Positions 29,643 to 38,310 of a stretch of DNA of 64,000 bases are shown here, in pieces; within the stretch, counting starts at the first letter, position 1, and the number at the start of each line of letters is the position of its first letter. This DNA is from Prochlorococcus sp. AG-347-L19 (GTDB lineage: Bacteria > Cyanobacteriota > Cyanobacteriia > PCC-6307 > Cyanobiaceae). The position numbers were made by a program, and so were the translations under genes. The notes under the pieces are model-generated. The model worked only from the letters and a program-made list of their open reading frames with translations, was not told where the DNA came from and searched no databases. The stretch is from positions 124,001 to 188,000 of the forward strand of contig QCCO01000001.1 in NCBI GenBank assembly GCA_003278895.1. Direction: 5' to 3'.

Positions 29643-29738
29643 ATGCATCTAAATTCTTTACTTTATATTTGTTCTATATCTTTATTCATTTATATAATGG
29701 CGCTATTTTGGAGAGACTTGCCAAATCAAAAAAAGTGA
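29643..29738 (+). CDS. Small one-helix membrane protein, 31 aa
   Basis: Helix LLYICSISLFIYIMALFW followed by RDLPNQKK. The size and layout resemble photosystem small subunits, but no named subunit is recognised. Confidence 0.45.
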   Translation: MHLNSLLYICSISLFIYIMALFWRDLPNQKK

Positions 29739-29816
29739 ATAATTAATATTAAATTTATTGCTTGTTAAAAACAATTGAGTTATTAATTAAATATTGGATT
29801 TAATTTTTTTATATAA

Positions 29817-29981
29817 ATGCTGAAAGAATCTTCAAATAACAATAACAAAAATATATTCTCAGAGACTACAAGTATTTCAAAAGAAAAGATGATTTGCAAA
29901 GACGGATTCTGTTCATTACCAAATAAAGATGAGATCCCAAAACAAGATTCAAATGATATTAATTTATTTGATCCTGTTTAG
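29817..29981 (+). CDS. Small soluble protein with CKDGFC motif
   Basis: 54 residues, Asn/Lys-rich, with a single redox- or metal-like motif MICKDGFCSLPNKDEIP near the middle and the C-terminus NLFDPV. No hydrophobic segment. A CxxxxC element in such a short protein suggests a disulfide or metal site. Confidence 0.55.
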   Translation: MLKESSNNNNKNIFSETTSISKEKMICKDGFCSLPNKDEIPKQDSNDINLFDPV

Positions 29982-30050
29982 GAAATAAATAACACCTTAA
30001 TAAATTAAAGATTAAATAGAATATGTTCAATTTTTTTAAATTTTTAATTT

Positions 30051-30386
30051 ATGCTTAAGAAATTTTTCTGCGCATATAAAGGGTTTTGGATTAAAGCTAC
30101 AGACTTCAAAGGATTCACATCCCGAATGGACTGGTGGTTAGTTCAACTAGCGAATCTTATAATTTCTTTCCTAACTATCCCAATATTTTTAAAAACGTTT
30201 GGTTTTAATGCTTATGGATTAGTTTGTATTATTCCTCAAATAGCTATTGATATAAGAAGAATTAGAGATTTTGGAAAAGATTGGAAATGGATTTTTATTA
30301 ATTTAATTCCTATTTTCGGATGGATCTTGTGGTTCATCTGGCTAGGCTTTGGAAAGACTGGTAATGGGAAAAATAAACTTATGTAG
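30051..30386 (+). CDS. DUF805 membrane protein
   Basis: 111 residues, three to four hydrophobic segments. It opens FCAYKGFWIKATDFKGFTSRMDWWL, the DUF805 pattern (a motif in front of R-x-x-[FY]W). The C-terminus has DIRRIRDFGKDWKWIF and a WLGFGKTGNGKNK tail, also typical of the family. Function unknown. Confidence 0.85.
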   Translation: MLKKFFCAYKGFWIKATDFKGFTSRMDWWLVQLANLIISFLTIPIFLKTFGFNAYGLVCIIPQIAIDIRRIRDFGKDWKWIFINLIPIFGWILWFIWLGFGKTGNGKNKLM

Positions 30387-30397
30387 AAATTAACGCC

Positions 30398-30715
30398 TCA
30401 TTTTTTTCTTTTTTTAAAATCTACAAATCTTACCTTTTTTCTAAATTCTATTTGTTTTTCAAGAATTCTAAACACATGCATCTCGCATTCGGTTAATTTA
30501 AGAAACTGATCGAGTGTATCTTTATCTTCTTCATCAAAATCTTCGAAAACTTTTGATATAGCAGTACTATTTCTATAAATAAAATCCTCTGCTACATCTC
30601 GTGGATTCTTTCCAGATTCGAAACCCTTAAAAGCTTCATAAGAATTAAGTTCTCTCGTTAACCATTTAAACCATGGTTCACTTTTATTATGTTTTTTATT
30701 TATGATTTTCTTCAT
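30398..30715 (-). CDS. Small soluble protein, paralogue of 19804-20070
   Basis: 105 residues, charged, helical. It shares PWFKWLTRELNSYEAFKG, NPRDVAEDFIYRN and QFLKLTECEMHVFRILEK with the 88-residue protein at 19804-20070, but has an extra basic C-terminal tail (VRFVDFKKRKK). Convergent with the DUF805 gene. Confidence 0.65.
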   Translation of the reverse strand: MKKIINKKHNKSEPWFKWLTRELNSYEAFKGFESGKNPRDVAEDFIYRNSTAISKVFEDFDEEDKDTLDQFLKLTECEMHVFRILEKQIEFRKKVRFVDFKKRKK

Positions 30716-30924
30716 GAAAAATTTTTTACTAGTTTAATCATTATTAAATATTCATTCTTTGACAGCTGTACAAATACTTATTTAAAAAATTTAATTTAAG
30801 ATTAACCTTTTTTATTTTTTACAAAATAACTAGCATAATTGCCATAAAGCTTTTTAAAAAATAAGTATTTATTACTCATTTTTTTGTTTATGAGATAGCT
30901 AGTATTTGTTTTTACTAAAGTAAT

Positions 30925-31143
30925 TTGTCAATTCCATTTTACGACTTTCCTTCATCTCCGATTTTAATAATTGGTGCTCTTGGCATTGCAGTAGCAATAG
31001 CAGTTTTTTTTGTCTCCTACCAAAAATATTTCAATTCTCCCTTGAATAGAGAGCTTGCAGAAAAGAAAAAAGCCTTAATTAAGGAACAAAAAGAATTAAA
31101 TGAAAGATTAGAAAAAATAGAACAAGATTTAAAAAATTTATAA
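30925..31143 (+). CDS. One-helix membrane protein with coiled-coil tail
   Basis: 72 residues. The helix ILIIGALGIAVAIAVFFVSY leads into NSPLNRELAEKKKALIKEQ and a heptad-like Lys/Glu coiled coil to the end. The start is TTG at 30925; no ATG is in frame upstream. Probably anchored with its coil in the cytoplasm. Confidence 0.6.
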   Translation: MSIPFYDFPSSPILIIGALGIAVAIAVFFVSYQKYFNSPLNRELAEKKKALIKEQKELNERLEKIEQDLKNL

Positions 31144-31228
31144 AAAATTACTCTCAATAGAGATGAATTAATGATCTCGAATTCAAGACCTTAATTTTTT
31201 TAAAAGGAATTTTGGTCTATAACAAGTT

Positions 31229-31384
31229 ATGGATAAAGATCATCTTATTGAGTTAATTTCTAATAGTCTTCTTTACGAGAGTAAAAATTCTGACTCTAAT
31301 AAGAACCTTAGTGACTTTAAAAATTACTTAGAGAGATTAAATCTAGATCAATTGAGAACTATGTCTAAAGAATTTATTCTTTAG
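31229..31384 (+). CDS. Small acidic helical protein, 51 aa
   Basis: MDKDHLIELISNSLLYESKNS followed by LSDFKNYLERLNLDQLRTMSKEFIL. Soluble, amphipathic helices, no family. It lies just upstream of the first desaturase. Confidence 0.55.
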   Translation: MDKDHLIELISNSLLYESKNSDSNKNLSDFKNYLERLNLDQLRTMSKEFIL

Positions 31385-31465
31385 TATGGCTTTTAAAATT
31401 TGTTTTTGTTTATTAAATAATCAATAGTTTTTGAAAATTGTTAGTATCTAAAAAATAAGAGAAAT

Positions 31466-32572
31466 ATGCATAGAGTAAATAGAGGTGAATTTTTAATAAA
31501 GCCATTTCTAAAAAGAAATAATTTTAGAGCTTCTTATCAAATTATTTCTACCATCTTTCCGATAATCTCAATTTGGTTAATAATCCACCACATAATAAAT
31601 CATCCTTTTTCATTATTGATTAAAGGATTTCTATTAATACCTTCGATAGTTCTTCTAACTCTATTCTCTTCTCGAACATTCTCATTAATGCATGATTGCG
31701 GTCATAATTCTCTTTTTACAAAACGGAAATTAAACCGCTTCTTTGGATTTTTACTTGGCTTAGTTAATGGCATTCCACAAAAGTCATGGTCGATTGATCA
31801 TGCATTTCATCATAGAAATAATGGAAATTGGGAAATTTACAAAGGGCCGGTAGATGTTTTAAGTCTTGAAGATTATGAATCCCTTACAAAAAGAGAGCAA
31901 ATATTTTATAAAGTAAGTCGAAACTGGATGATGATTTTCCCAGGCGGTTTTTTTTACTTGGTTTTAAAACCCAGATTAGGACTTGTTATTGTTATTTTTA
32001 ATTTAATTAAAGATATATTGAAAGAGACTTTTATCAAAATAAAAAACAGACAAATTTCTCAACTTCTAGGTATTAATTCAAGAGTCAAACCACCTTTTTC
32101 TGATTATGGAGATAATTTCGGTGAACTAAGTGAATTAATAATCAATAACATAGTAGTAATAACAGGGTGGATTTTTATGTGTAAATGGTTGGGGTTAGTT
32201 TTTTTCTTATCATTTTATTCCATTGTATCAACATTATCAGCAGCAATTTTAATATGTGTTTTTTTCGTACAACATAATTATGAGAATGCATATGCTAAAA
32301 ATACTAAAAATTGGGATCTCATAGATGGAGCTATTTTAGGTAGTAGCAATTTAGATATCCCTAATTGGCTAAATTGGTTTTTAGCAGACATATCCTTCCA
32401 CAGCATACATCATCTCTCTGAGAGAATACCAAATTACAACTTAAGAGCTTGTCATAAAGCAAACATTCATTTGCTCCAACAATCAAAGTTCTTAAAATTA
32501 AGCGATTTTTCAAACTGCTTCAAATATATTATTTGGGATAACAAAAATGAAAAATTAATTCCCATAAATTAA
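31466..32572 (+). CDS. Membrane fatty-acid desaturase
   Basis: 368 residues, integral membrane di-iron enzyme. The three His boxes are HDCGH (near residue 76), HAFHH (near 113) and HSIHH (near 312), with hydrophobic helices between them and a polar cytoplasmic N-terminus. This is the FA_desaturase fold that inserts double bonds into acyl lipids; it is divergent from the DesA-like enzyme at 34283, so its position specificity is unknown. No gene overlap. Confidence 0.85.
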   Translation: MHRVNRGEFLIKPFLKRNNFRASYQIISTIFPIISIWLIIHHIINHPFSLLIKGFLLIPSIVLLTLFSSRTFSLMHDCGHNSLFTKRKLNRFFGFLLGLVNGIPQKSWSIDHAFHHRNNGNWEIYKGPVDVLSLEDYESLTKREQIFYKVSRNWMMIFPGGFFYLVLKPRLGLVIVIFNLIKDILKETFIKIKNRQISQLLGINSRVKPPFSDYGDNFGELSELIINNIVVITGWIFMCKWLGLVFFLSFYSIVSTLSAAILICVFFVQHNYENAYAKNTKNWDLIDGAILGSSNLDIPNWLNWFLADISFHSIHHLSERIPNYNLRACHKANIHLLQQSKFLKLSDFSNCFKYIIWDNKNEKLIPIN

Positions 32573-32575
32573 TAC

Positions 32576-32698
32576 CTAATTCAACCTTCTTCTTAATTTT
32601 CTTTTTAGAGGAATACTGCTATACGCATGAGTACCAATAGATGGGGGCAAGTCATTCTTTAAAGGATGTATAAATGCATTTGCCATACTCTCTAACAT
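32576..32698 (-). CDS. Small basic protein, 40 aa
   Basis: MLESMANAFIHPLKNDLPPS then GTHAYSSIPLKRKLRRRLN. The C-terminus is strongly basic. A Met-start run in another frame just upstream (MKSLINWLSKC) stops after 11 codons, so the start at 32698 was taken. Convergent with the desaturase, 3 nt apart. Confidence 0.5.
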   Translation of the reverse strand: MLESMANAFIHPLKNDLPPSIGTHAYSSIPLKRKLRRRLN

Positions 32699-32781
32699 TT
32701 TCGAAAGCCAATTAATTAATGATTTCATTTGAAAATCTAAAAATTTACTTTTTTAATCATCTAACTAAATTACTGAAAAGT

Positions 32782-32807
32782 AAATCAGTCTTTATGCTGA
32801 TTTTTTT
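32782..32807 (+). terminator. Rho-independent terminator
   Basis: AAATCAG/CTGATTT stem, 8-nt loop, followed by a seven-T run. It most probably ends the desaturase transcript (31466-32572), reading through the small antisense gene. Confidence 0.7.
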
Positions 32808-33018
32808 GAAGATTGCCTTATAAATTTAATATTAAATAATCAAAATTAATGTTTCATTTGCTCTTTTTAGTAAAAAATATTACTCCCTTTATAGAAGGCA
32901 AACCAGGTCCAAAATCAATTTAGTAAATAATACTTATTTTTTCTAATTCACTTAATAAATTAAATTATTCAGCATAAATTCATGCTATATCTCTATTCCA
33001 AATAAATCTAACAATATT

Positions 33019-33177
33019 ATGAATGACTCATTTGCTTCCACCAACCAGAATACAGAAATAGATTCTATTAATTCATATTTCGAGTGTATTACTGAATGCA
33101 GTATTGTGGATGGTCATCAAGAATGTATTACTCGTTGTTTAGAAGTCCATTTAAAGGGAGGTGATCTAAATGAATAA
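33019..33177 (+). CDS. Small twin-CX3C protein, 52 aa
   Basis: Two CxxxC elements separated by eight residues: FECITECSIVDGHQECITRCLE. There is no signal peptide or TM. The layout resembles helical-hairpin proteins held by two disulfides. A similar arrangement is found at 58889-59053. It overlaps the following gene by 8 nt. Confidence 0.65.
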   Translation: MNDSFASTNQNTEIDSINSYFECITECSIVDGHQECITRCLEVHLKGGDLNE

Positions 33178-33322
33178 AAAAAATTCACCTCAAAGGAAAA
33201 CAACTTTAAAATGGAACTCAAATGGAGAGCTTTCCGAAATTGATATGTTAAGAATTTTAGAAAAGTTATCATCAAATGATCTTAATCAATGCGATTTAAC
33301 ATGCGATTCTGATCAATTTTAA
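33170..33322 (+). CDS. Small soluble protein, 50 aa
   Basis: MNKKNSPQRKTTLKWNSNGE then LSEIDMLRILEKLSSNDLNQ and CDLTCDSDQF. A late CxxxC follows the helical part. It overlaps the twin-CX3C gene by 8 nt, so the two are expected to be co-translated. Confidence 0.6.
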   Translation: MNKKNSPQRKTTLKWNSNGELSEIDMLRILEKLSSNDLNQCDLTCDSDQF

Positions 33323-33460
33323 AATTAATTATTTCTAGATCTTTTAAAAACATTAATTACTCAAAATCTAATTCTAATATCAAAAAAATATTTCTATTAA
33401 GCCGCATTTTAATAATCTGAAGTCAGACTTGATTTTAAAATTTCTTTTTCAATATTTTTA

Positions 33461-33486
33461 AAAAAGCTGCTGATGCAAAACAGCTT
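33461..33486 (-). terminator. Rho-independent terminator of 33575-33715
   Basis: Minus strand: AAGCTG/CAGCTT with an 11-nt loop, then a run of T. It lies about 90 nt downstream of the small gene at 33575-33715. Confidence 0.65.
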
Positions 33487-33574
33487 ACAGGATTTTAAGA
33501 TATCAATTTTTAATTAACCAGATTTCAATGAAGATTTAGAACATTTTCACAATAACTTACGTTTTTTAAAAAAA

Positions 33575-33715
33575 TTAATTTTTAGAACTCCTACCTTTTT
33601 TTAAGAATGTTGTATTAATTTCTTTTTTTGTTAGTTGAATCGGTTTCACTAAACCTGAATCACCATGAGTTGGACAATAATAAGTCATTAGCATCCACTT
33701 TTTTTCTTCATCCAT
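33575..33715 (-). CDS. Small protein with YYCPTHGDSG motif, 46 aa
   Basis: MDEEKKWMLMTYYCPTHGDS then LVKPIQLTKKEINTTFLKKG. Soluble with a single Cys-His pair. No family recognised. Confidence 0.55.
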   Translation of the reverse strand: MDEEKKWMLMTYYCPTHGDSGLVKPIQLTKKEINTTFLKKGRSSKN

Positions 33716-33903
33716 AATTAATTTCTCATAAATAATGATTAAGTAAATAGGATGAATTATGAAAAAATTGATTTTTTTTAATCTTTTTTTCTTTTTTACT
33801 TAATAATTGATAAAAATTTTGAATCTATTCTCACAAAATAGATATAAATACGCATGACTTTAAAAAAAAATCCTGCTATTTATAAATAAATTCAAAATTA
33901 TTC

Positions 33904-34035
33904 ATGTCCCTAGAATCTATAATGATGGTAGTTGCTCCAATCTGTCTTTTTACGGTAGGAGTTATTGTTTTACCAATTTTAGTAAAGCCGCGTAAACAAT
34001 CTGGTTTACCTAAGAGATATATACGCGGTCTTTAA
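33904..34035 (+). CDS. Small one-helix membrane protein, 43 aa
   Basis: MSLESIMMVVAPICLFTVGV, continuing VIVLPILVKPR, with a basic tail QSGLPKRYIRGL. No family. It is followed by a 247-nt gap with no recognisable feature. Confidence 0.55.
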   Translation: MSLESIMMVVAPICLFTVGVIVLPILVKPRKQSGLPKRYIRGL

Positions 34036-34282
34036 ATTAGTTAAGCTTTAAACAAGAGTAAAGACAAGCAGAATAAAAAGAAATAAAGAAAGAGATAATT
34101 AATAAGATTGCGATAAAAAAATAAAATAAAAATGTTTAGCACAAATAGTTTTATTTGAAGATGAAATTGAAATCATAAAATCTTTATCGAAAAAATTATA
34201 AATTCTTTTCATTATGCGATCCTGTGATGGATAATAGAATATATAAATTCACTTTTATTTAGCAAAATTCTTAACCAAAAAT

Positions 34283-35449
34283 TTGATTAATATAAAATTT
34301 TCAGGTCTTAAAGGCCGAGCGCTTGTAATAGAAGATAAAGATATTCCAAGCATAAAAGAATTCCAGAATGTTATTCCAGATCACTACTTTAAGAGCAATA
34401 CCAAAACTTCTTTGAGATATCTTTTACAATCAGTTTTAATTCAAGCATTAGTAGTTGGGATAGGGTTATCTATTCCATTTACTCCAAAAATGATCCCAAT
34501 TTGGATTGTTTATGCATTAATATCTGGTACCACTGCAATGGGATTCTGGGTAATTGCCCATGAATGTGGGCATGGAGCATTCTCTAAAAACAAGACATTG
34601 GAATCCATAACTGGTTATTTACTTCATTCACTACTTCTAGTGCCTTATTTTTCTTGGCAGCGTTCTCATGCAGTTCATCATCGATTCACAAATAACATAA
34701 CCAATGGAGAAACTCACGTCCCTCTAGTCATTAAAGGGAATGGAGTTACAGAAAAAGTTGGAGGTGAAAAAGAATTACATTTTTCAAATTCCTTAGGTAA
34801 AAAAAATTATGGAATTCTTCAACTTTTTTTACATCTAATATTTGGCTGGCCTGCTTATTTACTTACCGGAAGTACAGGGGGGATTAAATATGGTACTTCA
34901 AATCATTTTTGGCCAATTAAACCATTTTCTAAGGCATTATGGCCATCAATATGGGCCAAGAAAGTTTGGATATCAGATATTGGTGTAGGTTTGACATTAG
35001 TGGTGAATGTTTATTTAGTTTTCAAGTATGGATTATTTCCAGTAATTGCTCTGTATTTTGGCCCTTTATTAGTGGTTAATTGTTGGTTAGTAGTTTATAC
35101 ATGGCTTCATCATACAGATTCAGATGTACCTCATCTTTCAAATACTGAATTTTCCTATATGAGAGGAGCATTTCTATCTATTGATAGGCCATACGGTAGA
35201 ATCCTTAATTTTCTTCACCATAATATAGGTTCTAGCCATGTCGTTCATCATGTATGTCCAACGATCCCTCATTATCATGCAAAAAGGGCAACTGTCTTAA
35301 TTAAAAAAGCATTTAAAAAAGCATATCTTTTTAATCCTGATCCAATACACAAAGCTCTATGGAATATTGCTTGTAATTGCGTTGCTGTTAAGTCAGACAT
35401 TAAGAGAGGAAGATATATATGGCAATCTTCATACAAAATAGTGGATTAA
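34283..35449 (+). CDS. Membrane fatty-acid desaturase, DesA-like (delta-12)
   Basis: 388 residues. The His boxes HECGH (near 94), HAVHH (near 130) and HVVHH (near 317) give the di-iron site. The order of helices and FSWQRSHAVHHRFTNN, WLVVYTWLHHTDSDVPH, SSHVVHHVCPTIPHYHA match cyanobacterial DesA and plant FAD2/FAD6. Likely introduces the delta-12 double bond into membrane lipids, important in cold or light stress. The start is TTG at 34283, since no in-frame ATG lies between the upstream stop and the conserved region. Confidence 0.85.
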   Translation: MINIKFSGLKGRALVIEDKDIPSIKEFQNVIPDHYFKSNTKTSLRYLLQSVLIQALVVGIGLSIPFTPKMIPIWIVYALISGTTAMGFWVIAHECGHGAFSKNKTLESITGYLLHSLLLVPYFSWQRSHAVHHRFTNNITNGETHVPLVIKGNGVTEKVGGEKELHFSNSLGKKNYGILQLFLHLIFGWPAYLLTGSTGGIKYGTSNHFWPIKPFSKALWPSIWAKKVWISDIGVGLTLVVNVYLVFKYGLFPVIALYFGPLLVVNCWLVVYTWLHHTDSDVPHLSNTEFSYMRGAFLSIDRPYGRILNFLHHNIGSSHVVHHVCPTIPHYHAKRATVLIKKAFKKAYLFNPDPIHKALWNIACNCVAVKSDIKRGRYIWQSSYKIVD

Positions 35450-35566
35450 AAAGACAATAAACATTAATTCTTTATCACATTAATTTACGCAAATCTGAAA
35501 AGAATATAAAAGAATTAGCAATAACAAAATTTTCATCTTAGAAATTTATTTAGAAATAAAAATCTT

Positions 35567-35728
35567 ATGAGTGGTGACAATTTGCATGGTAAACAGCCTA
35601 TTAAATTTTATTCGGAAAAAATAACTCTTACAAAAGTTGAATTATTAGAAAGACAGTTGAGCTTAGGCGAAAAAATTTCAGATTTAGATCAAAAACATAA
35701 AGAGTGGAGCAAAAAACTGTTAGGTTAA
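35567..35728 (+). CDS. Small soluble helical protein, 53 aa
   Basis: MSGDNLHGKQPIKFYSEKIT followed by LERQLSLGEKISDLDQKHKE. Amphipathic helices, probable coiled coil, no family. Confidence 0.55.
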   Translation: MSGDNLHGKQPIKFYSEKITLTKVELLERQLSLGEKISDLDQKHKEWSKKLLG

Positions 35729-36021
35729 TCAACTAACATTATGAATATTCATAACTTATTTATATCTATTTTTGTATTTGAATTATTAAGAAACTTTTCT
35801 GTAAATTATTGAAAAATTATTTTCAAGGAAGTGTTTTTGAAAAAATACCCCATGCTCACCACTGGCACTCCCAATTTCCAATACTGAACCTTTTTTTATG
35901 AATCTGGATAATACATTACCAATGCAATCTCTGTTTCTTTGAGTTGCCGAAAAAAAAGTCTATTATCCAAAATAAAAAAAATTGAGCGTTTCAGAACAAA
36001 GAATAATTCTAAAATCCTTCG

Positions 36022-36165
36022 TTATTTAACTTTTCTCAATTTTGGAGCCTTAAAAAACATAATTTTAAGACTAAAAAACAATATTGAAATTGTAAGAGCA
36101 GGCAAAATGTAAATTATTAAATCAGAACTAATCAGAGATGGAATTCTTCCAAAAATTAAATGCAT
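36022..36165 (-). CDS. Small one-helix membrane protein, 47 aa
   Basis: MHLIFGRIPSLISS, then hydrophobic DLIIYILPALTISILFFS and a basic tail MFFKAPKLRKVK. Downstream of an orphan terminator on the same strand; no family. Confidence 0.5.
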   Translation of the reverse strand: MHLIFGRIPSLISSDLIIYILPALTISILFFSLKIMFFKAPKLRKVK

Positions 36166-36263
36166 GTAATAAGTCGCAAATGACATAAATTCATATAGAT
36201 CTAATATATTAATAGCAATTATTTAAATTCTAAAAATCTAATTTTATTAAAAAACTAAAAATT

Positions 36264-36306
36264 CTAAAAAAAAAGAGTCAGCCTGTATCCCTACTAGCTG
36301 ACTCTT
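36264..36306 (-). terminator. Strong minus-strand terminator without a gene upstream
   Basis: Perfect 10-bp stem AAGAGTCAGC/GCTGACTCTT, 14-nt loop. Read on the minus strand it is followed by eight T. The next gene on that strand upstream is hli at 37417-37623, so this ends either a long read-through or an undescribed minus-strand RNA in 36310-36540. On the plus strand there is no T run. Confidence 0.75.
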
Positions 36307-36549
36307 AGAATATATTAATTTAAATTACCTTTAAATGAGGATTTAAATTTAAAAGAAAAAGATAAAAATTTATATTTTTTCTTTTAATTTTGAAGATATA
36401 AGAATAAAAGAAATAAAAATTATATGGTAAGTATTGATACATAAATGTAGCAGTTTTTTGGAGAATACCAGACTAGTTGGGTTTTTTTAACTTTTTTCTT
36501 TACATTAATAAATAAATATGTTATATTTTTTAACAATTACTTTAACAAA

Positions 36550-36657
36550 ATGACTCCAGAAGCAGAACGTTTTAATGGTTGGGCAGCTATGTTAGGCTTC
36601 GTTGCCGCTGTCGGCGCATACGTAACAACAGGTCAAATTATTCCAGGCTGGTTCTAA
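36550..36657 (+). CDS. hli: High-light-inducible protein, 35 aa
   Basis: Single-helix LHC-like stress protein MTPEAERFNGWAAMLGFVAA...TTGQIIPGWF. The helix carries ERFNGWAAMLGF; the usual NGR is NGW here. The C-terminal TGQIIPG motif is the hallmark of the multicopy Prochlorococcus/phage hli group. The last nt overlaps the next hli, so the two are co-translated. Confidence 0.92.
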   Translation: MTPEAERFNGWAAMLGFVAAVGAYVTTGQIIPGWF

Positions 36658-36797
36658 TGAAAAACAACGAATCAAAAATAGTTGAAAAAGAAAAAATCAT
36701 TGCTGAAAAACTTAATGGTAGATTTGCAATGGTTGGTTTTATTGCTTTAATTGGAGCTTATTTAACAACAGGTCAAATTATACCTGGTTTTATCTAA
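36657..36797 (+). CDS. hli: High-light-inducible protein, 46 aa
   Basis: MKNNESKIVEKEKIIAEKLN then GRFAMVGFIALIGAYLTTGQ, ending QIIPGFI. The chlorophyll-binding motif EKLNGRFAMVGF is intact. Second gene of the hli pair, starting on the stop of the first (TAATG). Confidence 0.92.
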   Translation: MKNNESKIVEKEKIIAEKLNGRFAMVGFIALIGAYLTTGQIIPGFI

Positions 36798-36818
36798 CAA
36801 AAAAATCTTTTTTTTCTA

Positions 36819-36851
36819 AAGAATCTAAATTTAAATTAGGTTCTTTTTTTA
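36819..36851 (+). terminator. Rho-independent terminator of hli pair
   Basis: AAGAATCTAA/TTAGGTTCTT, ten pairs with one G-T, 7-nt loop, followed by seven T. The rest of the gap to 37186 holds no recognisable gene or RNA. Confidence 0.75.
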
Positions 36852-37186
36852 TGGATTTTTTTACATTTTTATATTAAATTTTTACTATTTGATATTTGAA
36901 CAATATTATCTGATAGAAAAAATTGTTAAAAATTAAAGTAAAATTTTTATTGCAACTTTTAAAGTAAGACTTCTATAGATTTTTTGTTTAAAGGTTATCT
37001 ATTCAAACCAAATAGGGTTATAAATAAAAATATTAAAGGATTAAATTTTTATTTAAAAAGGAGCAATAATAACCGAATATAAAAATTCGATTAAAGTCAA
37101 AATATTAATTAGATTATTTTTTCTTTTTTAAAAATTAAATTTAATTATTAAGAGATGCTATCGTTATCGAGATAATCGAGGATTTA

Positions 37187-37315
37187 ATGAGAGTAAAGCT
37201 TGAACCGGAGACAGCTTTTATAGGCAAAAAATTTGCCTTGATATTCCTAGGAATAATATTTAGCCTAAATGCTATAACTTTTATTTGGTTTTTCTTATTT
37301 TCAAATTTAAAATAA
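37187..37315 (+). CDS. Small one-helix membrane protein, 42 aa
   Basis: MRVKLEPETAFIGKKF, then helix ALIFLGIIFSLNAITFIWFF. Positive-in N-terminus. No family. Between the hli pair and the antisense hli. Confidence 0.5.
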   Translation: MRVKLEPETAFIGKKFALIFLGIIFSLNAITFIWFFLFSNLK

Positions 37316-37416
37316 ATTATTACTAAAACAACTAGGTTGTTAATTTAGAAAAAATTCTAAACTTGATATTTAAAAAACTCTAAGAATACAATTTTTTTTA
37401 AAAAGTAGTCTAGATA

Positions 37417-37623
37417 CTAAAAAATTCCTGGAATTATTTGTCCTGTTGATATGTAGGCCCCTAAAAGTGCAACGAAACCAACCATAGCCCATCTGCCATT
37501 TACTTTTTCTGCATTTTGAGGGTACCCATCGTAAGATACTGTTTCATCAATATAAGGCCTAGTTTCTGATGGGAACATATTCTGTCTTCCACCTGATTCT
37601 GTAGTCACTCCTGATTTTGTCAT
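37417..37623 (-). CDS. hli: High-light-inducible protein, 68 aa
   Basis: N-terminal 35 residues are polar (MTKSGVTTESGGRQNMFPSE). The C-terminal helix has AEKVNGRWAMVGFVALLGAY and ends STGQIIPGIF. The full ExxNGRxAMxGF chlorophyll motif is present. Read on the minus strand, TTTACATA about 40-50 nt upstream of the ATG is close to one half of the HLR1 light-response box, suggesting RpaB/NblS control; this is weak. Confidence 0.92.
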   Translation of the reverse strand: MTKSGVTTESGGRQNMFPSETRPYIDETVSYDGYPQNAEKVNGRWAMVGFVALLGAYISTGQIIPGIF

Positions 37624-37854
37624 TGAAAAGAAATTAATTGTTAACTAAAGTAACACAATTATTAACTTATGTAAACCATGACCTTTAACGATTTGGCTCA
37701 AAATATTTACAGGTCAATAAGTGACATTACTGTTTAAAAAATTAGCAGGGGGTAATTTGTTAACTAAATCACTTTTTTTATCAAATTTACGGGTAAATAG
37801 CCAAAGATAAGCATTTATACTCACAATAAGTAATTTTACTTAGTAAGCTAAATA

Positions 37855-37948
37855 TAGCATTTAGGAAGTGCTTAGCTGGTTAAAACAGAAAATCTGCATT
37901 TAACTAGGTCGTCATGAGCTTGCAGGTGGGATACTTGCAAGCTTTTTT
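37855..37948 (+). ncRNA. Candidate small RNA with terminator
   Basis: A textbook terminator (AGCTTGCA/TGCAAGCT, 37917-37943, then six T) stands alone in a 461-nt gap with no ORF in front. A plausible -10 element (TATAGC near 37854) gives a transcript of about 90 nt. No known Yfr family is recognised. The same terminator cannot serve the hli gene, which runs the other way. Confidence 0.5.
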
Positions 37949-38084
37949 AATTTAAAGATCAAGCAAATAAAATAACAAATTATGTAATTTGTATTTTCTA
38001 ATAATTTCTATCGAAAAATTTTAGGAATATAGCATCTGTCAAAATCCTATTTTGTTGCTAAATAATAAATAAACTAAAAAACGT

Positions 38085-38186
38085 ATGTCTTTAGACTTTA
38101 TTTTAATTCCTTTTTGTATTTTAATAATCATTTTTCTGTTAAATAGAGAAAATAAAATATACAAAAGGGGGCAAAAAGCTAAGTAG
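38085..38186 (+). CDS. Small one-helix membrane protein, 33 aa
   Basis: MSLDFILIPFCILIIIFLLN then RENKIYKRGQKAK. A typical N-out helix with a basic tail. No family. Confidence 0.5.
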   Translation: MSLDFILIPFCILIIIFLLNRENKIYKRGQKAK

Positions 38187-38310
38187 CTAAAATATTTAGA
38201 AGAACCTCTTTAAGAATCTACAAAAACATTATTATTTTTCCTTTTATAAACTTATCAAAAAAATCTGCCAGTCCAAGGTCGCTGCGAATTGAAGTGATTT
38301 CTAAGAAATA

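Noticed and set aside
35740..36021. ORFs of 23 codons or less in the gap after 35728
   Set aside because: No paralogue or ribosome site; composition is as expected for non-coding AT-rich DNA.
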